DNA of 64,000 nt from Paraspadella gotoi (GCA_051294375.1 CM119268.1:8241008-8305007), one strand, 5' to 3'; positions 25,385 through 38,469 are shown, numbered from the stretch's first letter. Notes: generated from the letters alone by a model not told the origin. Program-made: numbers and translations.

Positions 25385-28300
25385 GTGAGTCGCTCTTGTT
25401 ATTTCGTTGTTCTTCTGTTTTTTGCCGTTCACGTCCGTTGTTGTTCTGTAATTGCTGTTGCTGTCCTGTTGTTGTTCTGTAATCGCTGTTTGTTTGACTT
25501 GTTCTTGCTATTTTTACTGTTCTTTCATTGTATTTAGTTAACTGGTTTTAAACCGTTAAAATCTGTCTGCATTTTTGCTTTGTTCTTACAAACCAAATCG
25601 TTCACCTTATCTTAAAATCTTAAACTTATGGCTTTGTAAAAGACGTTGTGTTACCCTTCTTTAATGGAAAACTTGATTTCATATAATAATTAAATAATTA
25701 AATGGTTGGATCATACAATTACATTCCGGCTTTGACAGGAAATTCAAACATACTTTGGCCTTTCCAGTTCTCTCTCTCAGAATTGTCGTCATCGTTCTCC
25801 TCTAACAGTCCGAAAAATTGGCACTGGTTCTTTTTCGTGCTCAGGTTGTGATTTGTGAGATTGTGATATTGGTGATATTGATGATTATTGGTGATATTGG
25901 TGATATTTGATTAGATATTGGAGATATTGTTTTGTTATGGGGCCTGTGAAATGTCCTGGCTGTGGTTGCTATATAGTAGGCTGAAGAAGCGTCCAAATGC
26001 TTATGAGTAAAAAAGAAAGATAGGAACTATAAGGAAATCAAGAACAAAAGAACATAAAGCTGAAATTTGGAAGAAGAACCCTTTTCAATTGTTTGCACTG
26101 ACCCAAAAACGTAAATTAACTTATTAAATTAATACAACCCATATATTTTTAATCAACCCCCGGCCCCTCACCAACACCTTTCGCCAGGCACTCCTCCATT
26201 CCTGCCTTCTAACGGTCGTCTCCAACGTCTTCAATGGAAATACGTCTGTCCACGGCGGATACTTTCGACGTCCGACCATTTTCTTGGAGGAAAAGATTCT
26301 TACGTCGGAGTCGTTTCGTCGTCGTCGGCGGGGCATTAGTTATTCAAGTCTCGTTCACTTTCTTCATTTCACCGTGAGACTATTTTCTGCCACTTTCTTT
26401 CCATTCTCTTTTCTTTTCATTCCTTTTCTTTTACTGCATTTCTTTCAATATATATTTTGTATTCTCCTCTCTCCTGCATTCATCTATTTTATATCTCCTT
26501 TCCCTAATCAACTTTTTTCGTTTTTCTCAGTTCTTTTCCTTTCCTCTTTCCTCCATCCATTTCTCCCTAATTCGGTTTTTTACCTTTCCACTTTCTATCA
26601 ATTTTTCATGTTTCTCTCTTTATCCCTTTGCAGGCATTTGTGCACCGATATCTCCATATTCCCCTTAATTTGTTGCTTTCTTTACCGTACTACATGTCTA
26701 TCCTCTTTTGTCTCTCCATTCATTTTTTTGTGCCTCATCTTGTTCTTGCCGCAATCTATTACCCTCTCCCTCCTCTATCACGTCCTCATATTTTCTCTGC
26801 GCCTCTGCGCGTCGCCTATATTGCCGTTTTCTCTTTCTCATTTTGTATCTTCTTCCTCTGCGCAATCTTACTCCGTTCTTTCTCCATCTATTTTACTTTT
26901 ATATTTTATATTTTTTGACCTATATTTCCTTTATTTTCTCATTCCTTTCCTCTTTTCCTTCCTTCTCTTCTCTTCTTCTCTTCCTTCTCTTCTTCCCTGC
27001 TCTCTTCTCTTCTCTCGTCTTTTTCTCCTTTCCTCTCTCTCATTCCTCTATCTTCTTTCTCTCTCTTTTCTCTTTATCTTATCTGTCTCTTTTCTCTCTC
27101 CATTCGCTCTTATTTTTAGCTTTAAACTTCTCTACTGCAAGAACGCTAAATATTCCTATTTCTGCCTTCTTTCTCCCTTTCATCCATTTTCCTTCTACTT
27201 TCTTATTCTTCCTTTCCTCCTATTTTTTCCTTACTAAACTAGTGTTCAGGCTCCGTTTAGTAATATTTTCTTCTAACATGCAGGGTTCCAATTTTTCTAT
27301 GAGTAACATTCTCCCGTTACTACAAAGGTTCCATTATGGCATTTTTTCTTCATTCTGTCTCGAATCAACTTTGCCGTCGGGGATAGATACGATCGAAGTT
27401 CCATAAAATATTTGGCCTGTTCCACGTGGACTTCGCTGCACCCTAATTAGCACTCAGTCTGACGACGTACGGACGAACTCTACGTCGACGGCGACTATGG
27501 TTACATACAGGCTACGATAACTAACGAACGTGAACGACGACGACGAACTGCATCCATGTTACGTCTTCAATTCCTTTCTTTACTAAATCCTCTCTCACCT
27601 TCGTCCCTGTCATCCTCCATATAATTCCTATTACATATTCGTTCCGCGTGTGTCATGTTAGACATTTTCTAGTGCCGTTTTGTCAGTCCCGTTCTGTAAC
27701 TCCTTCGTCACGCCTTCTAACCTAACTACTTTCCGACTTACGTGTACTTCGACCGCAGAGGCAATCTAACTCGACTCCCGCTAATCTGGCTCCAGATGGA
27801 AAAAACTGATACACTCGGAGTCTCTCAGCTTGTCTCACGACGACGGACATACGAGGCGAGCACGTACACTCGTCGACGGTGAGCAACGACCGACTGAGAA
27901 ACGCGACTGCTAACCGATTATGTTTGACTGTCGACGCATATATTTCATCCGCGTTTCTCTCGGATTCTCTCTCACGCCAACCCATAGGTATATTCTCTGG
28001 CAAGGGAGTCTCTCAGCTCCATTAATACAAAAGTCTCAAGGCATTTCAATTCATTTCCCCAATCGTAAAAAAAAAAATATAAGAAGAAAAATTCCGCCCC
28101 CCAAAAAGAAAAATGGCGCCGACGTATCAAGAGACTAGAATTTTAAACACGATTTTGTTTTCTGTTTTCTTCTTTTGTTTTTCTGTGACAGCTCGATTGG
28201 ACTTATAAAACGGTTTGGCGTTCTCGGCTTGCGGGCGAGACCGGTGGGAAGCGGCGACTGTGATGCATTAAAATATTTCATGTTCTTCGAGTATTTTAAA

Positions 28301-29345
28301 TATAAAAACCTGAATATATTTTTTGAGACTATTGAAAGCTCATATGAAAGAATAACAAAATGTCAAAAATACCGGTAAAATAAATGTAATAAATAAATGT
28401 AAATCATCAAATGAATTGAGATTTTTAAATACTGTCATTTAAACCTTTTTTAAATTTTTTTCTTGTTTTCATGCTTCAAAAAAAAGTTTCAAGACAACTT
28501 GACTTATCAGATAATCCTTTTTAAAAACGTCTTATGAAACTCCTAAGGAATCGGACAATGCCCCTTTAAATTCTATTTAATTTTAAACTAAAAATCTCCT
28601 AAAATATAACGTGAAACAAAAGAATTTGTGAAAATGCCGAGAACAATGCGAGCGACACAAAAAGAGCAATGAATAAATGATGAAAATATAAGAATTTAAA
28701 AAAAAAAGAACAAAAGGAATAAATAAAATAAAAAAGGAAAGGAAACTGAACAACCGAAAAAAAAAAATAGGCGCTTCAAGGTTACGTCGACGGGTCTCTC
28801 TTCTTTGTCGTCGTTCGTCGTCGTCATCGTCGTCGTTCGTCGTCGTCATCGTCGTCGTTATTCGTCGTCATCGTCGTCGTTATTCGTCGTTCTCAGCCAC
28901 AACTGCGTCTCAGTAAATCCTTCCTTTTTTTATTTCACTCTCTTTCTTTTTAAAGTCTCTTTTCTAAAGGCCGTCGGCGTCCCTTCCGCCATTTTCTCTT
29001 CCGTTTCTTCCTCCTTTCACAAATCCTTCTTTTTTTTTCTTTCTTTCTTATTGTTTGTGTGTGTGTGTGTTTTCTCTATTTTTTTCGTGTGTGGAGGGGA
29101 AAGGGTTAGGATTCTTCCATTTCGTATTCTCTTTATAATTTAAAAAAAAAAATTAAATTTTGTCAAACAAAAGGGCCGAAAAATCAATTATTTTAAATTC
29201 TTTCTAATCTTGTTCACATTGAAATATTTTTTTTTTCATAATCGTTTAATCTCTTCCCGATTTAATTTTTTATTTTATTGTGGAGACGAAATCCGTTTCT
29301 TTCGTTGGAATCTTATTTTCTCTTGTGAGGTTTTTCATCGTTTTG

Positions 29346-29410
29346 CTTCTCTCTCTCTCCTCCTCTGCTCTCTCTCTCTCTCTCCCTCCTCTCTCTCTCT
29401 CTCTCTCTTA

Positions 29411-29445
<35 letters not shown>

Positions 29446-29545
29446 CTCCTCTCTCTCGTCTCTCTCTCTCTCTCTTTGTCTCTCTCTCTCTTCTGCTCTC
29501 TTCTCTCTCTCTCTCTTTCATCCCCTCTCACCACCCTCTCTCCCT
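29346..29545. repeat. (CT)n tract
   Basis: CT repeats with CCT and GTCT interruptions. Counterpart of the GT-rich stretch at about 15200-16010. Confidence 0.93.
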
Positions 29546-29640
29546 CCTTAAAAAAACAAAAAAAAAACAACAAGAGAACAAATAAACCACAACCCAAATT
29601 GNNNNNNNNNNNNNNNNNNNNNNNNNNNNNNNNNNNNNNN

Positions 29641-29673
<33 letters not shown>

Positions 29674-30163
29674 TCTATTTTTCGCCCCCTTAATGACAGT
29701 AATGTCTTCGGAGGCCGTAAATGACGCCGTTTTCGTCTCCTGGCGGCAGATGGCGTACGGAAGACGTAAACAAACCGAGTAAACAAAAGACTTTTAAGGA
29801 TAAAAAAGGGCGGGCGGCGCGAAAACAAAAGGCCTTCGACGACCGGCCGATTTCTTTTTTCTTCTTCTGACGATCNNNNNNNNNNNNNNNNNNNNNNNNN
29901 NNNNNNNNNNNNNNNNNNNNNNNNNNNNNNNNNNNNNNNNNNNNNNNNNNNNNNNNNNNNNNNNNNNNNNNNNNNNNNNNNNNNNNNNNNNNNNNNNNNN
30001 NNNNNNNNNNNNNNNNNNNNNNNNNNNNNNNNNNNNNNNNNNNNNNNNNNNNNNNNNNNNNNNNNNNNNNNNNNNNNNNNNNNNNNNNNNNNNNNNNNNN
30101 NNNNNNNNNNNNNNNNNNNNNNNNNNNNNNNNNNNNNNNNNNNNNNNNNNNNNNNNNNNNNNN

Positions 30164-30375
30164 TCTAGATCGTCTCCATCTCTAGATCGTCTCCTTCTTT
30201 AGATCGTCTCTATCTCTAGATCGTCTCCATCTCTAGATCGTCTCCGTCTCTTGATCCTCTCCATCTCTAGATCGTCTCCGTCTCTTGATCTTCTCAATCT
30301 CTAGATCGTCTCCATCTCTAGATCGTTTCCATCTCTAGATCGTCTCCATCTCTAGATCGTCTCCTTCTCACGATC
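30164..30375 (+). repeat. 17-bp minisatellite TCTAGATCGTCTCCATC, clean copy
   Basis: About 12 units in register, truncated on the left by a gap (29876-30163). Downstream words CGTCAAAGAATCTATCACTC match the end of the degraded array. Confidence 0.92.
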
Positions 30376-31548
30376 GCCCACGTCAAAGAATCTATCACTC
30401 CCTCCCAGGTGACACAACCCCCTTGCTTATAACGTCAGTCTTTTCAACTCTACGAATCACTTCGCCATTGGCCTACAGGGCCTACAGATGGCCTTCAGAT
30501 GGCTAAAAAAGACTACAGATATACCATAATTTTCTATTCTCTCAAACCGAACTTCTGCGAATCAAACTTTTCTTCGAACCTTTCAAGTCTCTCACGTTTC
30601 CNNNNNNNNNNNNNNNNNNNNNNNNNNNNNNNNNNNNNNNNNNNNNNNNNNNNNNNNNNNNNNNNNNNNNNNNNNNNNNNNNNNNNNNNNNNNNNNNNNN
30701 NNNNNNNNNNNNNNNNNNNNNNNNNNNNNNNNNNNNNNNNNNNNNNNNNNNNNNNNNNNNNNNNNNNNNNNNNNNNNNNNNNNNNNNNNNNNNNNCTTGC
30801 AGATGGCTCCGTTTTCGTCTTTGTTGTTGTTGTCGTCGTCGTCGTCATCTTCGTTTTTTCCTGTCTTTTCGTGTTTACGTTGAAAGCGTCGTTGCTCATC
30901 GACTTTTTCACGCCTCCTACGGTGACGTAGCATATTTCATCGTGATTCAAGACCGGGTCGACAGTCGGGGTGAGAAAAANNNNNNNNNNNNNNNNNNNNN
31001 NNNNNNNNNNNNNNNNNNNNNNNNNNNNNNNNNNNNNNNNNNNNNNNNNNNNNNNNNNNNNNNNNNNNNNNNNNNNNNNNNNNNNNNNNNNNNNNNNNNN
31101 NNNNNNNNNNNNNNNNNNNNNNNNNNNNNNNNNNNNNNNNNNNNNNNNNNNNNNNNNNNNNNNNNNNNNNNNNNNNNNNNNNNNNNNNNNNNNNNNNNNN
31201 NNNNNNNNNNNNNNNNNNNNNNNNNNNNNNNNNNNNNNNNNNNNNNNNNNNNNNNNNNNNNNNNNNNNNNNNNNNNNNNNNNNNNNNNNNNNNNNNNNNN
31301 NNNNNNNNNNNNNNNNNNNNNNNNNNNNNNNNNNNNNNNNNNNNNNNNNNNNNNNNNNNNNNNNNNNNNNNNNNNNNNNNNNNNNNNNNNNNNNNNNNNN
31401 NNNNNNNNNNNNNNNNNNNNNNNNNNNNNNNNNNNNNNNNNNNNNNNNNNNNNNNNNNNNNNNNNNNNNNNNNNNNNNNNNNNNNNNNNNNNNNNNNNNN
31501 NNNNNNNNNNNNNNNNNNNNNNNNNNNNNNNNNNNNNNNNNNNNNNNN

Positions 31549-34162
31549 CATCATCATCATCGTGGTCGTCGTCTACCGACTGTGAATCTCGGTCGCCACG
31601 ATCAACTCACTTCGGTTCTAATCGGTCCCGCGCGTTGATTGCATCCCGATCGCGTCTTCGGCCGCGAGTTTCGTTCGTTTATCCCGTGTTTATCGGGTCG
31701 TCATGGAGACGAAGCGGAAACGATCGCCCACGCGGAAGGATTGTTCTTGATTAACTCATCGGTTTGTAAAGTCTGGTCGTGTTGACAAAGTATGTAGCAC
31801 ATCGGAGGTATTGTATTTTCTAGAATCGAATCATTTCATAATTCGAAAGACTCCAAAGAAATTTGGTACACTATCTACGTACAATATATACAATATATTA
31901 CATAAGCATTGATCGTTTCCTTTGTGCTCAAAACCGGACTTCTTTCCCATACCAAGTATGTTTTTTTGTCCCTCTGTCGTCAACAATGCTTGCCTCATCC
32001 TCTCTCGTATACCTTTGCTTGGTGATTCTGTTTATGAGGGATTCTTCCTTTTTGCTCCGGTGGATCGAGTTCGCGAGTTAGTCGAGCGAACTCGTTGGTC
32101 TTTCCCCGGAATTCCATTAACTCCGGAAGTCATTTCCTTCTTTTTTTTCTGCTGATGCAAGCGAGAAGCCGAGCGAAGGGAGCCGAAGAAAAAAGCGGCG
32201 CGCCTTCGCATCGCTGAGCGCCGGTTCCATCGATGGCGCCGGCGCTAATTTTCCGTCGAGGCTGAACAAGGTGCTGGTTAATTATCCCTCGAAGGCTTTT
32301 AATCAAAGTGCGGTAGATTGCCATCTGGGATTAGATGGTCTTTTTTTTTTTATCTTGGTTTAAAGAACGAAGTATTGGTATTTTTTACATGAAAATGGTA
32401 CAATACAATACAAGAATTATCCATTCATTTATACGTAAACTAATATATCTTTCCCCATGATTTTCGACAGATACTATTATTAGTTTTCTTGCAATTTTCA
32501 AGTTATTGCCTCATTTCGTAACTTTCATTTCGACGCAAGAAACGTCATTCCTGCACCGACCAAACGCAAAGACTGTATTCATTTCCTACTCCAAATCACT
32601 TTTTTTTTTCATCGATTATTCTCTTCCGTCTTTCGAAAGATGTCATCAATCGCGTCATCTTGGAATTTGACAATGTCAGCTGATGTCATGTTCCGTAAAT
32701 CCTAAGCATCGAGAGGAGCCTTGCCGACTAGGTCTGAGCCTATTTTACCTTGCGGGGTTCCTCTCGGAGCCAAGAGTGACTTTGACGCTGACAATAGCGA
32801 TCGTCGTTCTATTGGATCATCGATTTTAATCATCGGTTTCCTCATGATGTTAACGAGGACGACGGAGGCAAAGATCATCGATCCTCATCCGTGGACGAGG
32901 AAGGCAGAATCATCTTTATTGCCGCGCGTAAGATCAAAGGCTCTTGAGCTTCAGACTTTTATATTTCCTTTCTGAGTCGAACGCAAATGACGCGAACAAA
33001 AAACCACCATCAACCATCGATTAATTTATCGTTTCTTTGCAATCGACTTTGCCCAGTTCTGTGACCTATACATCCGGGAGAATCGACCTTTTCCATCAGG
33101 ACGCGTTGATCCCGCGAAATGAGAATCGACGCACAAAATGAGTTAATGAGTGAGAAATGTTGGTGCGGCGGGAGGGAGGGGAGATTGGCAGCCAAGTGGA
33201 AACGAGGCTCAACTATTTTGTTGTCGTTATCCAATTATCCGCGCCTCCATTGTTTTACTAATCCGTAAGCGGCAATTGTAGTTGATGAGTGAAAAAGAAA
33301 AAAAATCCCTTTAAGCCTGAGCTGTCGAGAAAATGTGGAAATCCTCTCCGCTTAAAGCGAAACAAATGCATTTTCATTTTACGTATCTTGAAGAGACGGT
33401 AATAATTGTTATGAGTTAGTGACTGAACCGTTCATATATAAGCATTTCCTGAGTTTCGGATCAGGCTGTAACACCGCCCCGTCCCTCTTCACTGCGAGTC
33501 GACCCGCTTTCAGATAAACATACGTTAGTCTTCTCCGCACACCAGATCTGCCTGGGGATCGTATTCGCGATATTGCTGGTTTCAAGCTAGATATTGAGCC
33601 AATCGCATCAGGATCGTCACTGTTCCTGTCCTTTTTTTTTAAATCTCTTCCTTTCTTTTCCTCCTTTCTCAACGTTTTTCTTTTTTTTTCTCTCTACTTT
33701 TTCTCATTTATTCCCGCATCCAATAAAACCTTCCGGAGACGAAACGGGAAAAAAAAGGAGAAAAAAGGAGAAAAAAAGGAGAAAAAAGGAGAAAAAAAAG
33801 GAGGAAAAAAAAGAAAGTGGCTAATTCAGATTCAAAGAGGCGTAAACTCGTAACTCCTTCGTTTCATTCGATGTTCTTTTTTTTTTTAACGCAGCGTCTT
33901 TTTAAATGTCGATTTGGCGCGAAATCAATTCGATTTGGCCAAAATCGAATTTCGGCGCTTTTTTTTGTTTTTTTTAATTTGTAACCAGATGTTTTTTTCT
34001 AATTTAGAGCCGTTTGAAAGGTGCCACACAGACACTTATTTTCACGGGTTTTGCAGATTCACTTTTTTTTTCATTTTAATTTGTTTGTTTGTTCGTTTTT
34101 TGTCTTGTTTTTTTTTTTCGACCATTCCGATTTTATCGTCGTCTTTCTCGCCGTAAATACAG
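31549..34162. other. Intronic DNA, complex but without secure genes
   Basis: A CpG-rich start (31549-31760), the clustered-site block, and a patch at 32640-32990 with open frames on both strands. The minus frame there includes LLAPRGTPQGKIGSD, faintly like the RGxPQG word of reverse transcriptases. A further word at about 33384-33437 matches 8865-8915. Confidence 0.45.
32142..32340. promoter_or_regulatory. GC-rich block with clustered homeodomain/TCF-like sites
   Basis: Complex, repeat-free DNA in a repeat-rich intron. The right half holds GTTAATTATCC (homeodomain core TAATTA), TTTAATCAAAG (reverse complement CTTTGATTA, TCF/LEF-like) and GGGATTAGA (Otx/Bicoid-like) within about 65 bp. A plus-strand frame is also open across it (to the TAA near 32362), and it could be an exon after CTGATGCAAG, but the donor AAG|GTGCTG is weak. 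Regulatory use is inference. Confidence 0.25.
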
Positions 34163-34285
34163 AGAGCGGATGTTTCGACTCGGGCTCCACCAGAGGAGTA
34201 TGAAGATGAATCGGTCGAAGCGGATTTGAAGACGGGCAACCCGGGCGACGGAGAGCGTTGCCCGGATGTGGGTGAAGATTTATAG
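34163..34285 (+). CDS. Candidate plus-strand terminal exon, acidic tail
   Basis: A pyrimidine-rich stretch (about 34110-34160) ends GTAAATACAG, followed by 40 codons and TAG in one frame. The same frame carries a TAA just upstream of the acceptor, so only a spliced message would use it. It encodes RADVSTRAPPEEYEDESVEA followed by DLKTGNPGDG and a C-terminal CPDVGEDL, an acidic, non-repetitive peptide of cytoplasmic-tail character. The other two frames close quickly. No AATAAA is evident in the next 200 bases and no upstream partner exon is secure. It lies on the strand opposite the FN3 gene and would be nested in its long intron. I do not recognise the product. Confidence 0.33.
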   Translation, partial: RADVSTRAPPEEYEDESVEADLKTGNPGDGERCPDVGEDL

Positions 34286-35085
34286 GCGAACCCTTCGCTC
34301 GAACGCCCCGGCGGAGGGAGGGGGGGAACGAGAATAACGACGGACGATGATCGGGAGATCCTTAGCGGTTATGTTGTGAGAATTGGAAGGCATGAAAGTT
34401 TGACGACTGACTGAAAAAGACCATTACGCAAAAAATTAAAACATTGGCGACAACAACAGCAAAAATGACAACAATTCTTTTGTTCCACAACCATTACGAG
34501 CTTGGTAATGTAACATCTTCGTTATCGTTATATCTACGTTGATTAGATTTTTTTTTCTGTGTTTCAATGTTTAAGAGTTATTAAAACTGATATTAAGCAT
34601 CGCTTAAATCATGGGCTTATTGAGCCTTATCTGAAGGTTGGTCAATCGCAGGCCTTCTTTCGACTCAGGCGATCATTACCGTTGGCATGAATGGAATGGA
34701 GCCAATCTTTTTCTAAACGTTTTCAGAAAGAAGGTTTTTAAGTAGCGAAGTCGTCAGAAGGAAGTCGAAGCAAATTGTTAAAGTTCAAGTTCAGGGAAAC
34801 AAAGATACTACAACATCGACTCTTCTCAAGTCATCTCAATTTCTTATCCGATTAAGGGATTATGTTTCCAGGATGCAGTGTCCCTATCGTGAGATGCGAA
34901 ACCGAATGTTTCGAACGAAGAGTGTAGGACTTTACTATTTCTTACCATTTTTCGACATAAGCGAGCCTTTCGGTATCCGATTTTTTTTTCGGTTCCATTT
35001 TCCCAGAGCGGCCCTTTTCTGTTCCTTTATCCCGGAATTTATAATTTATAATTTTAACCAAAGTATAATTTTATATCTAGAACGC

Positions 35086-35178
35086 AAACCTTAATCCTTA
35101 ACCCTAAACCCTTAATCCCTAAGTTTTAATTTTAACCCTTAAACTTAAACCTTGATCCCTAACCCTTACCCTAACTTT
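35086..35178 (+). repeat. Degenerate telomere-like (CCCTAA) stretch
   Basis: Words AACCCTAAACCCTTAATCCC, TAACCCTT and CCCTAACCCTTACCCTAAC run one after another with one- or two-base slippage, resembling a decayed interstitial telomeric repeat or a chance C-rich AT tract. Confidence 0.45.
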
Positions 35179-36289
35179 CAATCCAATTTAAATTACCAAA
35201 AAATGGGACGTTCTGGAAAAATAAGGCCCTTTTTTTCTTCTCTTCCCTTTTTTTTAACGTCGTCTTAATGAAATCGAGGTCGATATTTGACCGTGACTTC
35301 GTCGCTTCGTCACCTCGAAGCAGACGGTCGAAAATCGTTGTAGTTGTTCTTTTTGGTTTTTAAAGTTGCTATTGTCGAATGAGAAAGCAAGGAAGCGTCT
35401 TTAAAAATTAAGCAGCGTTTAAAAAAGATCGTCAGAATGTAGGAATGTTTCTACTACTTGAGTGGAAAAATAAAAAGAGACAATTTTATTTTGTACTTTC
35501 TTTTGTCTCACAGCGACATAAAAAAACGTTTGTTCTACACGCGCGAGTGAATACGGTAAACTTTTATTGCGGTTTTTTTTTTATATTTGAACTGCCCCGG
35601 TTGTCTCAGCCAGAATGACCTTTCTTTGTTCCCTCAGCAGTAAAATTCCTTCTTTGTTGCTTCCGCGAATATTATTCTTGAACCCGCCACAAATAGACGC
35701 CAACGGCAATTTTCATCCTTTTTTACGTATATCTTGTTACTATCTTTCCTTTTCTTTTATATTTAACTATTATTTATCTTAAAGGTTTTTTTTTCTTTGT
35801 CAATACCATTTTCTTTGTTTCTATGTTACATTATTTTTCTTTCCCGTTATCATTTTGACGTACTTTTACCGATACTCTTTCTTTCTTCCTCCTTCCTTCT
35901 TTTATTCGTTCCTTTCTATCATCCATTGCTTTCTATTTCTATTGACCTTTCTCCCCTCCCCCTTTCCCTTTCATTTTCCCCTTCATTTCCCTTTCATCCC
36001 CTTCAATCCCACTCCCCCCCCCGACGGTGCCTCAGACCTCCAGGAAAAAAAAAAATTTCATGAATCGAGCGAAAAAAGTCATGTCAATCGATTTCGATTT
36101 TGATAGGTTAACTGATAAGTAGATGGTCTTGCGGGGCTTTTCACCAGAAAAGATCGCTAAAACTCGTAACCTTTCTTTCTTTCTTTTTTACTTTTCTTTT
36201 ACTCCTCTAAAATAAATTATTTTTTTATTTGGCCAACTGCCATTTTCTATTACTTTGGTCAATTTGATAAAATGATACGGCGTTCGGGA

Positions 36290-37010
36290 AAGCTGATTGT
36301 CTCCCCTTGAAATAGTACATAAGGGACAAATGTTATATTTTCATACATATAAAGTATCTAATTTTTTCTTAACATACTTCATGTATTTTGCATTAAAAAA
36401 TTTTAACAAAAACATTTTTTTTACTTTATGTCACTCGTTTAACCAGGTTTATCTCCTGCTATTATTATCCATGGGTTTTATAAGATAAAGGAAGGTTTAC
36501 TTGCTGTGTTCTGATGCGATTCATTGCGATTTTGCAAATTAAGAGAGAATTTGATTTTTCCAATGAGGTATTCAACCAAAAAAAATTCCCAAAATAATAA
36601 GAAATTAACTACGTTTTCAAGAATTTAAAATTTTTCTATGCAGTTACCTCTTTTAAACAGGTTTATTATATTTAAAAAATTGATAATAGTTTTATTAGTT
36701 AGTAATTGGTTTGGCTATTATGGTCTGTTGCGGTTTTTTGCGGTTTTGAGTTTTAAGGGAGAAATATGCTTTACCAGTGGACAAGTCAAACATCAAAACT
36801 AACAAAGAAAGAACTAGGTTTTCAGGAATTTTTCTATCTGACTTTGATGTATTGGTTACCCAGGTTTATCTTAATTAAGAATTATTATTCTGGTTGAACA
36901 GTTAGCTTAGGTTACATTGATGTCAGGTTAATGGGATTTTAGCGATTTTTTAGTTTTAAGAAAAAAACAAGGTTTTCAAATGGTACTTCTCAATCTTCCA
37001 AAAGAACAAA
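36290..37010 (+). repeat. Degenerate tandem repeat, three units of about 190 bp
   Basis: Three successive segments share in order a TTCAAGAATTT-like word, CAGGTTTAT, TATTATT, GCGATTTT/GCGGTTTT and a GTTTTAAG(G)GAGAAA-like word. Identity is low, so it is old. Confidence 0.45.
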
Positions 37011-38469
37011 GAAAATAACGAGTTTTTTCTTTATGGCGCCGCGAGTTACTTGATCGGTTGGTATAACTGTTTGTCTGTTTATCTCTTTGTCATTTTAAAG
37101 GCCTAATAGCAAGGAAGGAAGGTAAGGGTACCATAATAACTTTCACTAGCATATATATTCATACTTTAGCAGAGAGAGAGAGAGAGAGAGATAGGTGAAA
37201 TTGAGAGAGAGAGAGAGAGAGAGAGGAGCAGAGAGAGAGAGAAGAGAGAGAAAAAGTTACTCCAACAAAGATTTTGAGAACAGGACACAGGTGAGCGGTG
37301 AGAACAGGATCAGTTTTAGGCCAGATGGAGCGATAAAATTTCTTTCAATCTCTCTCTTTCATGCTTTCACTCTTTCTCCTCATTCTATTCTCTTTCTCTT
37401 CTCTCTCTCTCTCTCCCTCTCTCTCTCTTTATTTTTCTCTCTCTCTCTGCTGGAGTGCTGAAAAGACTTGAAAAACCAAGTCAAAACAACTGTTATCACA
37501 GATCCTCGACTCTATATAATTGACTTTGTCGGTCTGTCTGTTCAATCAATCAATTTATTTATTAAATTAATTAATTATTTATCAATCAATCATTTAAGTC
37601 AATCGTTATTGACATTATTGTCGTCGTCGACCATCGTCGTCGTCGTTGCTTATTGTTAATGGTCAGTGACTAAAAATAAAACCATTAAATCAATAATAAT
37701 CTGATAATAATCCTTCTGAACTTGAGACCCGCATAGTTATAAGACGCAGGCGAAACTGATCTTTCAGTCTTCTCTCTCTCTCCTCTCTTCTCTCTCTCTC
37801 TCTCTCTCTCATTCTCTGTCTTTCTCTCTCTACTCTCTCTCTTTAGTTCCCAATACAATGTTCCTGGTTATTATTGATAAATAATATTAGCAAGCGTAGT
37901 ATATCTGGAAATCAACAATAGCTAAAAATAAAGCCTCGATTTAGTGAAAAAATAATTCAGTTTGATATCCATTTTGGGGAAAGCAATATCTCATACTTGT
38001 GACCGACTACTTTATATCTTTATCACTCTAATAAGGAAGAAACATAACTGGTTGTTGAGTCATCAAGTTGTAGGCGTTGTTGTAGCTGTTGTAGTTGTTG
38101 GGGTTATTGTTAGACCAATAAAGCGTATTGAATATGAAATTTATATGAAAACTTTAAACTTTAAACTTTCTTAATCTACACTAGAGTAATAACGCCATAT
38201 TCATTCAATATTTATTAACATATCTCTGACTCGTGTATGAAATAGAATCAAATCTTATTTGCATCTTGCAGAATGAAATTTTTATTTTTAAAAGTAGGGT
38301 TTTCAAATATAATATGTATGATAAAGAGCATACAAAAACCCCCAAGTTTTTAAAAAATAATAATAATAAAAAAAATGAAACATGATAAAAGAGCACCAAA
38401 AATTGTTATCTTTTCTAATATTGAAAAATTAAATACTACTGTGCCATTAATCTTTTTAGTGACTTGATA

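Larger units (their letters stand above)
18974..26331. other. 7.4-kb unique block between D1' and D2'
   Basis: Present once, between the second D1 and second D2 copies. It contains a consensus-like plus-strand acceptor and donor around 19265-19458 but no frame open throughout, pyrimidine-rich CCCTTT tracts (19788-20285, 21360-21690), the 55-bp array, a (GA)n tract (22628-22815), a CCAG-preceded frame open to 22626 (start 22459), and the candidate exon at 25216. Its first bases include CAAAACTTGACGCG, the reverse complement of CGCGTCAAGTTTTG just before the first D2 copy (12803-12816). No gene is secure here. Confidence 0.6.
26332..30979 (+). repeat. Duplicated block D2', second copy
   Basis: Cleaner than its partner but interrupted by gaps (29602-29640, 29876-30163, 30602-30795). 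About 27240-28015 has no clear counterpart at the equivalent place in the first copy (about 13590-13930). The matching CpG-rich patch is at about 29690-29850. Confidence 0.85.
34286..38469. other. Non-coding intronic DNA
   Basis: Apart from the telomere-like stretch, the 190-bp repeat and GA/CT tracts (37170-37250, 37395-37450, 37770-37848), I see AT-rich sequence and no exon. Confidence 0.55.

Noticed and set aside
32721-32990. RGTPQG word suggesting reverse transcriptase (minus strand)
   Set aside because: Frame stops soon after, and no YxDD or other RT motif lies nearby.
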